From Madurella fahalii (lineage: Eukaryota; Ascomycota; Sordariomycetes; Sordariales): a DNA stretch of 64,000 bases. Numbering within the stretch: the stretch's first letter is position 1; each line of letters begins with the position of its first letter. The stretch lies in the NCBI GenBank assembly GCA_029876055.1, contig CM056877.1:3968001-4032000 (forward strand), given 5' to 3'. Position numbers and translations under genes: made by a program. Below the pieces are notes generated by a model. The model was not told where the DNA came from and ran no database searches. It saw only the letters and a program-made list of their open reading frames with translations. Below, piece after piece: positions 1 through 10,313 of this stretch.

Positions 1-434
1 AAGCACTCAGTGCAGGCAGCACAAGGAGCCTATGGTCAATCCTCCTAACTCTCCCGTTATACTACAAGCGGGGAACCGCAGCCGAGAGAAACACTGCTTG
101 GACCGAGCCTCTGAGGAGACCAGCCCAGGTGATGGTTCTAAACTTCAAGCTTTTACCGATGTGACTTCTCCAGCACTAACTCACCATCCCCCTGCAATTT
201 TTGGGGGCCAAGACACCGAGCGAGACATGCACGTTCTGTGAAATGCCTGGCTCCACCCTATAATGCCAGCTGCTAAGAATGATTATGTAGCTCCAGGACC
301 GATATATCGCCGACCGAGCCAACAACGACAGGCTCAACGCGCTGTTTGGTGGAAATGCTGCTGGGTAAGCTCTGCTGAAGAGAAGAGTAACCACCTCTGA
401 CCATAAACATGGTGCGGGGCATGAGAATAAGCTC

Positions 435-780
435 CTAGCCCGAAGCCTTCCATAACACAAAGTTGCAACTGTCGTGAACGATACTATACCAAAGCAACAC
501 CATCGGTGCCGGGAATGTAAAGAATGCAAAGAATGCAAGCCCAATAACAATGTAGATGGTGAAGGAGCTAGTAATCAATCTGAGTTGAAGACCTGCTTTT
601 GCGAGGGTCGGTTGCACTTCTGGTCTGTAGCGGTGGATGATAACTTGGAGAAGTTGTAGAACCTATTAGAAGTTGGGCGGGGCTTGGAAATTTACAGTTA
701 TGCTCAAGAACTGTCTGAAAACGCGCCCGCTGGAACTTTGGGTGATAGTACTGTGCATTATATACTCAGCACCTTAATTA
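435..780 (+). pseudogene. possible coding remnant upstream of the dioxygenase-like gene
   Basis: One + frame reads as protein-like sequence from about 570 to 780, ending a stretch with FWSVAVDDNLEKL, then a TAG at 657-659, then NLLEVGRGLEIYSYAQELS. The text on both sides of the TAG reads as one protein. The TAG could be a mutated CAG (Gln) or part of an intron ending ..TTGTAG. I do not recognise the family. It may be a 5' part of the next gene, or a separate decayed gene. No start codon is assigned. Confidence 0.25.
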
Positions 781-1744
781 CCTTACTGTAGAAACGGAAA
801 AACGGTTCGCCAAGTCCCTAGCCGTACTTGGAATGACAAAACCGGGCGTATGCAGTGTGCTATGTCGGGCTCCGACAAAGGACCCCACCATCATATCAAG
901 TTACCCCTCGCATCCGCAACCCAGCTTGACCCCTACAACTTACAACAAATGCATTGTGCTTATCCCGCCCATGGATTCAATAACCTAACTATCAGCGGCC
1001 GATGTTCGGAGATTGTTTGCCGAAGATGCGGTTTATTTTGTTGAAGATCCAGTGATCGGAGAACGGGTCCAAGAGATGCGGAGGAATGGTTTTCCAATCG
1101 AGTCGGCGGACGGTCTCGACTTCTGCAAACAAAACGTCCTGGACGACACAGTAAGTGAGAATGCGCTTCTGCTCGGCCCATCTAATACGTCGTTAGCGTG
1201 TTCGGCATGTTCTGGAGGCACTTTTCCCGTGGTCGGGCCTTGGAATTTACGAACTATACCGAACCGAATCGAATCACTTCTACGCCTTTATGACCGGGCT
1301 AGACCCCAAGCTGAAAGGTGTTGCGGTTGGACTGTGCAGTCCAGAGTTGAATATGGTGATCAAGGGCGGCTCAAACCGGCTTCCTATCAAGGGCTGGTGG
1401 GCTTCGAATGGCTTGCTAGAATTGCCACACGCTCCTCTCAGGGATTGCAAATCCATCGACGTTGCGCTAGAAAAGGGTGGCTTGTATGATCACTGACCTT
1501 TTTTTTTTTTTTTTTTTCCCCATACGGGTATGCTAATAGATATCATAGGCTCATTTGTGATGCACGACTGAGCTGGAGGAGACTCAAGGGCTACGTCATA
1601 TTTTTCGTTTTCGCATCAGAGAAAGAACTTGCACGCTGGCCAGCAAAGAAATTCCCCGGAGGTGATGGTGCGGAGCAAAAGGTTGCCGAAATGCAGAGCC
1701 CAACCATAGGGGTGAAGTTTGCAGTTGATAGCGTCTCAAAGTGA
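664..1744 (+). CDS. hypothetical protein, dioxygenase-like C-terminus (5' exons unresolved)
   Basis: Three 3' exons join cleanly: 996-1150, 1197-1483 and 1549-1744 (stop TGA). The introns are 1151-1196 (GTAAGT..TAG) and 1484-1548 (GTATGA, a 17-nt T run, GCTAAT, then TAG). The encoded text includes LFPWSGLGIYELY, FYAFMTGLDPKLKG, KGWWASNGLLELP and, across the last junction, EKGGLLICDARLSW. The order G-S, ASNGLLELP, EKGGL, DARL resembles fungal phytanoyl-CoA-dioxygenase-like hypothetical proteins as I remember them; that match is from memory and no iron-binding His/Asp triad was proven. Coding-like text at 664-780 and 788-988 (TEKRFAKSLAVLGMTKPG) probably holds upstream exons. An acceptor with CTAAC lies at 986-995, but I could not fix the donor or the start codon. 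Confidence 0.5.
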
Positions 1745-1761
1745 CCCAAGTACCTTACTCC

Positions 1762-3041
1762 TCAGCCCGGTTGACTTTCGTGTGGAGCATGAAGGGAACC
1801 CTCATCTTGACATGACGTTAATCCGAAGACCGTACCCGAAGACATGACCGGCGCCCTTGCACCAAATATCGTATCGGAATACATGACTGGTGCCCTTGCG
1901 CCAAAAACCGTACCGGGATTCAAGGCCCCCGCCGTTGCCCCAGAAAACGTATCCGAATACATAGCCAGTGTCCTCGATCCATCAATTAGATACATGGAGG
2001 GTACATTAGACCTGGAGACCGTGTCCGAATACATGATTGGCGCCTTGAACCCATAATCTGCATCTGAGACGGGAAGTTGTGTAATCGGGGCGCTAGGAAG
2101 CGCCGTTGATAGACCCCGGGGGGCATGGCTATGCGACGTCCCCAGAGTGTTAACTGTCGGCGCCGTGACAAGCTCGTTGGAAAGAGTGTCGTCATTGTAG
2201 GACGCTGATGGGAGAACATTGTCTGGGAGTGAGGACCTAGCTTCTAGTCCTGTTGTCGTTTGGGGGTGCTGGGATATAGAACGAGGTGGCATCGCCCCAT
2301 TGATGCATCTGACCAGCCTGTCACTTGAATCCGTCCCTGTTGCGGAGACAACACCGTCTGCTTCTGCTCTGCACCGCTTATGACAATGGTTTTGGTTCGC
2401 GTCTGCCTCGGGTGGTCGTTTCGATTTTCTTGCCCTTCTTAACTCTCTTGCCACCATCTCTCCGAGTATTTTTCGTCGTCGCAGCACGGCTTGGCTTGGA
2501 TTCCCTTGGCCCTTATGGCCGTTCTTGCGCTTCTTGCAATTGTGATGAAGGTATATGCTTGCCCGATCAAAGGTGCGCTGGCATGACGAGCAGACCTCGT
2601 GACACGAGATATCTATAGGCATCTTCAGTAACACGTCTCATCAACACGGAAAGGGAGCCATACGGGTTGCGAAATGCCGTCTCAGGTCCCTCATTGACTC
2701 GAATTGCTCCCTCTGCTCACAGATTTGTAGCGGGCAATGTAAGTCGTCATCTGCACCATCTTCCTCCTCATTGTTATCATCCGCTTGTTCTTCTATATCA
2801 TTATCTGAATCGCTGTCCCTATCATCGTCAACACTGCCGGTGTCGTCAATGTTGCCGCCGCCGCCGCCGCCGCCGCCGCCGCTAGATTGTTGACTCGCAT
2901 GTGCCAAACACTTCACCAGCTCGCGTACATGGTACTGGACCTGGGACTGCGATGTGTCAGATTCCGCAACAAATTTAACTGCGCACCACAGACCTGGAAG
3001 AATCCAATATGCTTATGCAAAGCACCAGCTCTTGGGAACAT
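1762..3041 (-). CDS. C2H2-type zinc-finger protein with C-terminal 13-residue repeats
   Basis: Model of three exons, 3041-2994, 2946-2664 and 2612-1762 (393 aa), in phase throughout. The first exon and ATG are the least certain part. Residues about 37-45 are a glycine run, followed by an acidic stretch (DDDRDSDSDNDIEEQ). A first finger has C-x4-C ... RRH-FAT-H, and its last His is created exactly at the 2664/2612 splice. A second C-x2-C finger (CSSCQRTFDRAS..HHNC) follows, then a basic region (KKRKNGHKG, RRARKSKRP). The intron at 2663-2613 is 51 nt and contains TGA TGA in frame, so an unspliced reading looks broken. The tail has about six 13-residue repeats of the type (A)RAPVMYSDTIFG. Function is unknown; DNA or RNA binding is inferred from the fingers. 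Confidence 0.6.
1838..2056 (-). repeat. 39-bp imperfect tandem repeats coding MYSDT units
   Basis: About six diverged 39-bp units lie at the 3' end of the C2H2 gene. On the minus strand they encode 13-residue units with the core MYSDT-x2-G, e.g. APVMYSDTIFGAR next to APVMSSGTVFG. Unit length is a multiple of three, so copy number can change without a frameshift. Confidence 0.75.
2853..2883. repeat. CCG/GGC trinucleotide run
   Basis: A perfect run of CCG triplets encodes about nine glycines on the minus strand, within exon 2 of the C2H2 gene. Such runs vary in length between strains. Confidence 0.9.
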
Positions 3042-3365
3042 CTGAGAGCAAGTTTGGCACTCCATTCGAACTTGTCGGCGCGTATTCTGGGTTTGTATTC
3101 TGCGGATAGTGGGAATGGAGTGCTTTGGTTGAGGACCAACAAACGGTGGGCATGGGCCGCTTCACATGTGAATCTCAACCGTCAGCTGATCGGTGCACGG
3201 AAGATGGATCACCGCGCTTTGCGCTAATCAAGGTCGGTTCTCACCGACAACGCATGGTGTGACATAAAAGAGCATTAAATTCTGACAAAGCTGGTCCGTC
3301 ATTCCCGCCGGCTTCTCTCTGCATACGTCGACCGGTCTATCAATTATGAGATCTATTCTGCTAAC

Positions 3366-3551
3366 ATGTTTTCAGTTTGCCTTTGCTGTCAATACCAATC
3401 CTCACTTGGAACAGAGATGGGAGAGTGTATGCGTTGTAAAGGCTCGGGCATATTAGCTTCTGGGTTCAAGTGTACATGGTGCGATGGCACGGGGGAAGAG
3501 CCCAAAGACAGCCGAATCGCCGTGGTGGTGATGGAGAAGGTGGAGGAATAG
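3366..3551 (+). CDS. micro-protein with two CxxCxGxG motifs
   Basis: A 61-residue ORF with ATG at 3366. A second in-frame ATG at 3417 would give a 44-residue protein that starts MGECMRCKGSG. Two motifs of the DnaJ zinc-binding type are visible, CMRCKGSG and CTWCDGTG, 11 residues apart, followed by an acidic tail ending EKVEE. In DnaJ proteins paired CxxCxGxG motifs bind one zinc; here only two are present and there is no J domain, so it would be a stand-alone finger. A gene is inferred from the motifs; no intron or homologue supports it. Confidence 0.45.
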   Translation: MFSVCLCCQYQSSLGTEMGECMRCKGSGILASGFKCTWCDGTGEEPKDSRIAVVVMEKVEE

Positions 3552-3956
3552 ATGGACAGAACTAGGGCAGAAAGGTCAAAGGCGAGCGCGGATTCTTCCA
3601 TTGTAGTTTCGCACTCAACAGTATGACTCGCTTAACGGCTTACGGGTCGGGGGGAACGCTGCAAGGGAATTCAGGGTGCAATATCATTTTAGCAGGGTTA
3701 AAGAAACACAGTGTACCTAGGGTCTCCGGGAACATCTTGAACCCATCTTTCCTGCCGGCGACCTGGCCTTGGGCTCCATTCCGGTCTCCTAGCACTCCCA
3801 TTCCTCTCGGCGCGGTCGTTCGCATGATAAGGTAATTTTCATAGTTCTTGTCGATATAGTGACCGCGTGCCCAAACAATAGCATAGCTTCGCGGACTGTC
3901 GTGCCCAGCTCAAGGTACAGCTTAGACGGTTCAGCGGGGATAGCCAGCCAGAACTC
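3552..3956. other. intergenic, nothing recognised
   Basis: No ORF with coding character, repeat or RNA gene was seen between the micro-protein and the 3' end of the HNH gene. Confidence 0.5.
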
Positions 3957-5523
3957 TCAGCTACAATCCGGGACAGCGCTGCCACCGCCGTCATCTAAAA
4001 ACCCTTCAGTAGTGCCGTTCGAACCAGCAGAGGGATCAGAAGACGCCGAAGCGCTATTCCCGAGAAGGTGACGAGACTGATTCAAATTGAAGGTCTCCGC
4101 GTTGGCGCCGACACAAGCGGGGGCTTGTGACGAAACGGCTTCCACAGCATTGCCAAGATTGACGCGTCGCGATGACCGCCCGTACTCGTTCGGCAGGTCC
4201 TGGGCCTGCTTTCCCACTTCGCTATGGCCCATCGGGAGCGGGGGGAGCGGTAAGTCCATCTCGTCCTCCACAGAATCCGGGCCCCGCCTCGCCCTCTTAC
4301 GCGGCCGCCCGCGTTGCTCTTCTTCTATGTCGCGTACGTACCTTTCCCATACGCCCTCGTCATCTTACCCTTCGTCTTCAGAGCTTCGGTCGCCCTCCAG
4401 CTCCGCCCTTGCTGCCACTGGCGCCGCTCCCCTTTCCCCGCCTGCGCTTGGGCGGGTTCGCGCTCCAAGACTTCCCGGCCCCGTAGAGAGCGAACAAAGC
4501 CGGCCCATGAAGATCGTCCTCCACAAGCTCCGACCCGCGGTCATACTCGACAACCATAAAACGGACTACCCGCTGACGCTGGCCGGCCGTCACGAACGCC
4601 TTGACAGCCATTAAGACGTTAAGAGCGAAGCGCGCGTAAAGGAACTCGCGCGAGGAGCTGGCGAGCCGCCAGAGGGGCAGGCGAGCGTCGTGGTGCAGGC
4701 GCGAGAACGTGGGGTCTGCGCCGGCGAGTATGTGCACCGCGTACTCGACCTGCTGCTGCTGTTGCTGCGTACCACCAGTGGGGGACGGCATGGAGTCCGG
4801 GGCCGGGTTGGCTCCTGCTCCTTGAAAACCCGTGGTCGACAGCGCCCCGGGAATCTTAGGCGTCGGCACAAAGGTCCAGGCATCCAGGCACATGTGGACG
4901 TCGGCCTTTAACGGGATGCGGTTGGCCGGGTCATCGATGTCGACGACCGCACCGACGCCGTACCTGTTCATGCCATTGCGCGCAAACCAGGCCCGCTCGT
5001 TACTCGGGACAAGATGCGCGCGCTGTACGGCCCAGCTGTATCCCGTTACGGCGCAGAGCAGGGAGGAAGGCGATATAGAAGGCAGGGTTTGGTCGAGCTG
5101 CGGCCAGAAATCCGGGATACGGCCGTGCGGGAACTGCCAGCCGCGGAAAGACGGGACGATAGGGTACCTGGCTACATTCGTGAGCGAAACCGTCAGTAGA
5201 GACTGCGGGAGTGGGTAGTACTAGGGGCCTGATCATGACCGGGCAACGATAGAGGCGCGAGGAGAGGATGGAAAGGAACTTCACCTACTTATGCGGCTGC
5301 CTGGGACAATAAAGTAATATTCGTTGGCCATAAGTACACCATCGAGCGGGACTGACGCGTCGACGCGCTCCGCGCCGGCCGCGTCAAGGGCAAGGAACCC
5401 ATCGAAAGCGTTGTTGGCAACGATTTGGCTTGCTGACAGTGCAGTTCGATGGTGGACGCCAAAATCGCAGCCTGTCGCAGGTGGAGGGATCAGGGTCGAC
5501 CCGTGGCATGCGGAAGAGGACAT
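3957..5523 (-). CDS. HNH nuclease domain protein (fungal HNH_2 type), 3' half uncertain
   Basis: ATG at 5523. Exon 1 is 5523-5285 and exon 2 starts at 5167, joined through a 117-nt intron with a GTGAAG donor, giving SRISRYPIVPSF. Exon 2 shows the usual fungal pattern: GWQFPHGRIPDFW, then CAVTGYSWAVQRAHLVP, NRYGVGAVVDIDDPANRIPL and DVHMCLDAWTFVP. The H of AHLVP, the N of DDPAN and the H of DVH are the candidate HNH residues. Frame 1 stops at 4378-4380 after a basic stretch (PKRRRGKG). Clear coding text resumes in another frame from about 4364 to 3957 (DDEGVWERYVRDIEEEQ, RGRPRKRARRG). Either a frameshift/stop has occurred or a weak GTGGCA donor at 4418 splices to about 4327. The gene is transcribed away from a second HNH gene 443 bp upstream. 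Substrate is unknown. Confidence 0.65.
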
Positions 5524-5966
5524 TGGTTGGTTTATTGTACCCTGGGTGGAGGAGACCGATGACGCCAGCCGTCTGACCCTGAGCCGGCATAACTGGTTGC
5601 AATGCCACACACTGAATGCGATGCACTACTCTCTGATCAGGACTCATCCAGGAGGCAGGGATGGCCAGCCGCATTCGGCTGACCAATGCCATCGCATGTA
5701 CGGATACCGCCGCAGCACACGGCTGATGCGCATGTATATGTGGGTCGTACACATTCTTCAGCTGACAGGAAACGTTCTACGGTACAGCGACAGATTAAAG
5801 ACTTAGCACACACCCGCTCATAGCTGTGTTCAGGAACCTAACTAAGGATAGTACATTTCGTGCACTTTATGTCACTTTCTTCCCTTTCTCTACTCGATAA
5901 TCGGCTGAAGACTCAGAGCGCTTGGTTGACAGCGTAATTTTCGTCCCTCAATCCTCTTCTAAGGCG
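5524..5966. promoter_or_regulatory. shared upstream region of two divergent HNH genes
   Basis: The 443 bp between the two ATGs is the only room for both promoters. It contains pyrimidine-rich stretches near 5875-5895 (ACTTTCTTCCCTTTCTCTAC) just before the + gene, as is common at fungal start sites. No specific operator was identified. Confidence 0.4.
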
Positions 5967-7352
5967 ATGGATGTGCCACTCGACAGAGCAAGTCCTTCAC
6001 AGCCCTCATCCCTGCATCGCCACAAGCCATCGTTGGAGGGCATCATTGACCTTTCCAGCACGGTGCCGCTCGGCCCAGACCAACGGGCGCATGCAAGGCG
6101 GAAGTTCTACCATATTGTGCAACACTTCGAGCTGGAGGCTATGGGCACGGGGGACAACAGGCAGATCACAAGTAACAGCCGCGGCAACCAATACAATCGC
6201 CCTCTCCTGGTCCGGCTCACCTACGAACAAGCGCGCTCTGAGGAATCTCAAGACGTCTTTCTCTGCACCTTCTTCTGCTCTGTGACACTCTCACTAGATG
6301 TCGACCATCTGGCGCGCGACCGCGATGTAGAGTTTGAAGACAAGGCTATCGAGGCCGACCTCCGCTCCGCCTTATTCGCCTTTGCAGAGTACCTGATAGA
6401 CAACTTCTTCTTGCCCTGTAAGGCTAATACTAATCTGCTATTGCCTTCTCGGCTAATCACCTGATTCAAATATCTAGTGAAAGCCTCGACTAAGAAGACT
6501 CCCCAACCATCGCCCGCGTACCACTCCGCCGTCCTGAGGGCGCAAGGAGCCGCGCTGCCGCAGGGACTTGTTAGAACACCGGAGCGCCTCTCGGCTCTCT
6601 GGGCAAACTGCCTTATCCGTGATCGCCACCGCTGCATGATTACGCGCAAATTCGACCTCGGCGAAGCGGTGAGGCGGTTCGAGACCCACGGCGACGTCGC
6701 TGAAGACGACGACAAGCAGTTACTGAAAGACGATACCAATTTAACGGACTCCCTCGAGGTAGCCCATATCCTTCCGCACTCTTTGATAAAACCTGGACCC
6801 GATTCTCAGTTAGTAAGTCAGACATCTATACTCCTGCGGAGACCAGAGCAAATCGATGCTGGGTAGTTAACCACGCTGGTTGGTCTTTTAGAGCTCTTCT
6901 AGAGAAGCCGCACTGGCCATCCTGAATATGTTTGACATGGGCGTCGCTCATCTTATTGAAGGCGTTGAGATCGACCGGCCCGGAACGCGCTCACTCTGAC
7001 CCACTTCTATCGTCAGCTGTTTGGTGATTTTCGAGTGTTTTTTGTACCTCTCGATGATGATCACACGTATCGCATCGACTCATTCCTCCCGCGCCACATT
7101 GTGCGAGACCCGCTTCTCCCCATCACTCGAGCGCTCTACGTTGCCAAGGACCGCACTATTGACCGGCCCTCGCGTCGGCTGCTCGCTCTCCACTGCGCCA
7201 TCGCTCACATCCTTCACCATTCAGCGGCAGGTGAGTATATCGACACGATCCTCCGTGATGCCGAAGAACATGGCATCCGAGAGGACGGCTCGACTGAGCT
7301 TGGTCGTCTGGTCAACCTTGGATTGGGCGGATGGGTTGGTGTTCGTAAATGA
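5967..7352 (+). pseudogene. HNH nuclease domain protein (HNH_2 type) with a one-base frameshift
   Basis: Exons are 5967-6417, 6478-6812 and 6892-7352; introns 6418-6477 (GTAAGG) and 6813-6891 (GTAAGT) keep the phase. Exon 2 carries RDRHRCMITRKFD and EVAHILPHSL. Exon 3 carries AALAILNMFDMGVAHL and GVEIDRP, then, shifted by -1 at about 6976-6984, NALTLTHFYRQLFGDFRVFF and a conserved tail (ELGRLVNLGLGGW). Without correction, translation ends at the TGA at 6997-6999. The lost base sits in the RP-[R]-NALTLTH segment, which supplies the middle N and last H of the HNH motif, so the damage removes the putative active site. Sequencing error is the alternative. It is divergent from the other HNH gene but clearly not a close tandem copy. 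Confidence 0.7.
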
Positions 7353-8280
7353 TGACGCCAATTGTACATCTGATTCGCTGAAGAAACTCTATAATCAAGC
7401 TAGGAACAAAACAGGGGGGGGGAGAAAGAAGGAATAAGGAGTTAAGAATACAACTCAGGTAAAAACTCCTAACCTTTCTTGGTTCCCTTCTCTTCTTCCG
7501 CATTTCTGCTTCTTATTCCCTTGTAGTATAAATTTTTATAGCGATGAGCTTCGAGGTGGTGACCGAGTCAAGTCATTTTTGAAGTACTCTTGGGGAGCAT
7601 CACCGGTCTTTACCTGATACCCTTGTCCTAGAAATATTGTATAGAGCTTAATCTACTAGTGTTTCAATGCTTAGGTTTAGAGATTGATATAATAGGAGAA
7701 TGGGATTAGGTAAAGGGCTGGTTCCGATAGAGGCCTCGGCGACCCTCGGCCAAGGGCCAAGTCACAACCCCTGGCTTGGCACCCGGCTACCGGACTAACC
7801 GCCCTTGACTGGGCAGAAGAACTCACTGCTAGAATAATTCCTTTCGCATTTTTTTTTTTTTTCCTTTTCCCCTAAGTTTGGTACACTTGTAGAATGGTCA
7901 CCAGAATGGTTGCAATATGCCCCTGCGGGGTGGTGGCATTCGATATCTAACTCCCCTGTAGAAAGCCGAGGGAAAACATCTATCTTCCAGACACAGACAC
8001 GGAGTACCCCTTCGCAACAAGAGAAGATAGAAATTACACCGTGTTTCTGCCGCTGCCCACAACATTGCTTTGCTTGGGTACACCTCAGAGTCTCTTCCAG
8101 CTCGTCTTTCCTCCTTTCTTGTGGTGTTCTGCTTACCACCACTTCGCATTTTCTTCGCTTGCAACCCGGTTTCCTATTAGGGATGCTAGAGGAGGAATTC
8201 ACGAATCAACGTAATTTAATGGCCAGCCCCATTTTCTCTAAGCTGTGATCCGCTTTTTACAAACACCAGCAGTTTCTTCG
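7353..8280. other. gene-free gap with AT-rich block
   Basis: From about 7500 to 7700 the sequence is AT-rich without coding character, followed by a GC-rich stretch at 7730-7800 and a T run at 7849-7862. No terminal repeats or transposase remnants were recognised. ORFs here are short and lack codon bias. Confidence 0.4.
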
Positions 8281-9109
8281 ATGCCTTATTGCCAATTGGT
8301 CGGCCTCGGAACTACAAGCTACGTGACGACAACCGACAACAAGACCGTCCTGAAGGGCCACCAGGTCTGGCGAGATGGTAATACTACAATCGGCCGAGAT
8401 GACTGCGAGGACGATCTGGCAAGGGAGCCCGCCATCTATGCGCACCTCGGTGGCCACCCACAGATCCTCAAGTGTTTCGGCCTCGAACAGCACTGCGCCG
8501 GCGTCCACTCGCTCCGCTTGGTTCGTTCCGCTGGGCTGCGTTCGGCAGTTCATTGCCGAGCATCCTCATCAGCCGCCTCCACTGCGGACCCTGTTGTGGA
8601 TGGCTCTCGACGTCGCAACGGGCGTCGCTCACTTCCACGCCAAGGGTGTGCAGCACTGTGATATGAGCTGTCGAGATCTGTTTCTCTTTGACGGATTCCG
8701 TGTCAAGCTGGGCGATTTTGGCGCGCTGCTCCCCCAAGGCCGCGAATTCAAGCCGACGTTTTGCGAAGAGAGCAGATACGAGCTGCCTTTGCGCGGGAGA
8801 CGATTTAGCGATCGGATGCCAGTTATATGAGAGCTCTTCGCGTTGGTATCAACGATCTACGAAATCACAGCGTAGGAGCGGCCGTTCCAGGGACTCGAGG
8901 ATAAGGAGGTGGAGGCGAGGTATGCGCGGGAGGAGTTCCCTTCTCTTGTGGGCAACATAGCGGGTCCGGTGATACAGAAGTGCTGGAATGTAGAATTCGA
9001 GAGTGCTAAGGAGGTCTTGGAAGCATTAACAGCCTCCTCTGAGCTCGGCCAGCTACAAGCAGAGCGCCCGAAGGGAACAGAGAAACGAGAGTTGATTTCC
9101 TGCGTGTAA
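8281..9109 (+). pseudogene. protein kinase-like gene, broken by a frameshift and two stops
   Basis: ATG at 8281 opens MPYCQLVGLGTTSYV, then TVLKGHQVW (putative ATP-site Lys) and GHPQILKCFGLEQH. At about 8519-8530 the frame changes by +1 and continues as LGCVRQFIAEHP, GVAHFHAKGVQHCDMSCRDLF (catalytic loop, HCD instead of HRD), VKLGDFGA (DFG) and FKPTFCEESRYELPLRG. The same frame then hits TGA at 8828-8830 and TAG at 8873-8875. Between and after them the text is still kinase-like (ELFAL..IYEITA-stop-ERPFQGLED, EVEARYAREEFP). At the TAG a Trp is expected (TGG to TAG). It matches the family of small fungal kinase-like proteins of accessory regions. Catalytic activity is not expected. Confidence 0.7.
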
Positions 9110-10313
9110 CCTCGACCTAATAAAACCAACCTCGCCCACTTTGTTCGAGCGGTTTAGGAAGCCCCAACACTATAAATGCCGTACCATTAGCAATAATACC
9201 TCGATATATGCATGATGGGGAGCCAGGTAACATACTCCTCAATTTCGAAGGCACAGTGTGCAGGCACCCGTCGAGGAAACTGAGCCAAGTACGGTTTTGG
9301 TATTTCAACTCCAGGTTCTCGCACAGTTCTTTATTACTAGTCTCGCATGGTTTAGTGACAACCCATGAGGTCAAGACACGAGGTGCGAGCAGATAAGGAG
9401 TTGTCGGGGGGCACAGCCGGGGCTATGGGAAGCTGAGCGGGGTACGAAGCTACTAGGTGGTCCAGTGGGGCCATAGCTATGGGGTCAGATCTCCGCCGGG
9501 CTGTCTAGGTGGTTGCGTTGAGCACCATAGGCCTGAAGGAGGAGAAAGTGTATCAGCTACAGGGATATAGTAGAGTACTTTAAATAATACAAAATAGAAG
9601 GCTTTGATCTAGGTAAGAAACTCCTAGAGCCTAGGTTTCATACTATCTATTATACTTAGTAGGGACATTCGCATAGGAACAACCTGAACGGCGTGTTGCA
9701 GAAGTGGCTTGTACAGATAAGGCTGGCTTGACGAAAAAGGTGTCGGAGGGCGCCCTCCAATTAATTAGCTGGCTACTGCCACAGACAGCATTCGCATAAC
9801 AGGCTTGGGTCTTGAAATGAAATTCACAGTCTTACCTATCTATTAGATTAAGATGAAAGTATCAGTATTTTGCGATTGACCTAGATATTGCTCTGTGCGG
9901 AGACTGTGTACTGTTAGAAGCAACAATCAGGCGCTCCCACTGGAAAAATCAGGCTGGTTGATCAAACAGCGGTGGTGGGTTAAATTGGTCGTTGACTTTA
10001 AGCTCATTTCCGGCAACCATACTAGTACCGTATAAATGCCCGACCGATAATAAGTTTTAGGGGGCCATCTCATTCTCGCGACCATCCCGCTTATTCAAAT
10101 TCCCAGGTGTTTATCAGCTGGTGGCGCAGTTTTAATGCATGCAGGAGGCCGCCAGATCACGTGTGTCAGGCAGGCAATCACAGCCACGGTCTCACGGTCC
10201 ACGACCACCACGACATGAAATCAACATATGTAGTACAGAAATGAGCAGTAACCCTCCCGCTCCTGATCTAACTCGTAGATCAAGCAGCATATCGCCACTT
10301 TGCAGTCTGAGTT
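9110..10313. other. gene-free gap, partly AT-rich
   Basis: The stretch 9540-9900 is AT-rich with repeated short words around CTAGG, and no frame reads as protein. It could be an old, mutated repeat. The last 200 bases form the upstream region of the NLR-like gene. Confidence 0.4.

Noticed and set aside
435..617. Minus-strand frame with a long hydrophobic segment (TIYIVIGLAFFAFFTFP)
   Set aside because: It lacks support from splice sites, start or a family; the + strand reading at 570-780 is more protein-like. It could still be a membrane-protein relic.
2638..2643. In-frame TGA TGA in the C2H2 gene taken as a broken gene
   Set aside because: A 51-nt intron with GTATGG and CTATAG removes both stops and restores the finger His, so the gene is read as intact.
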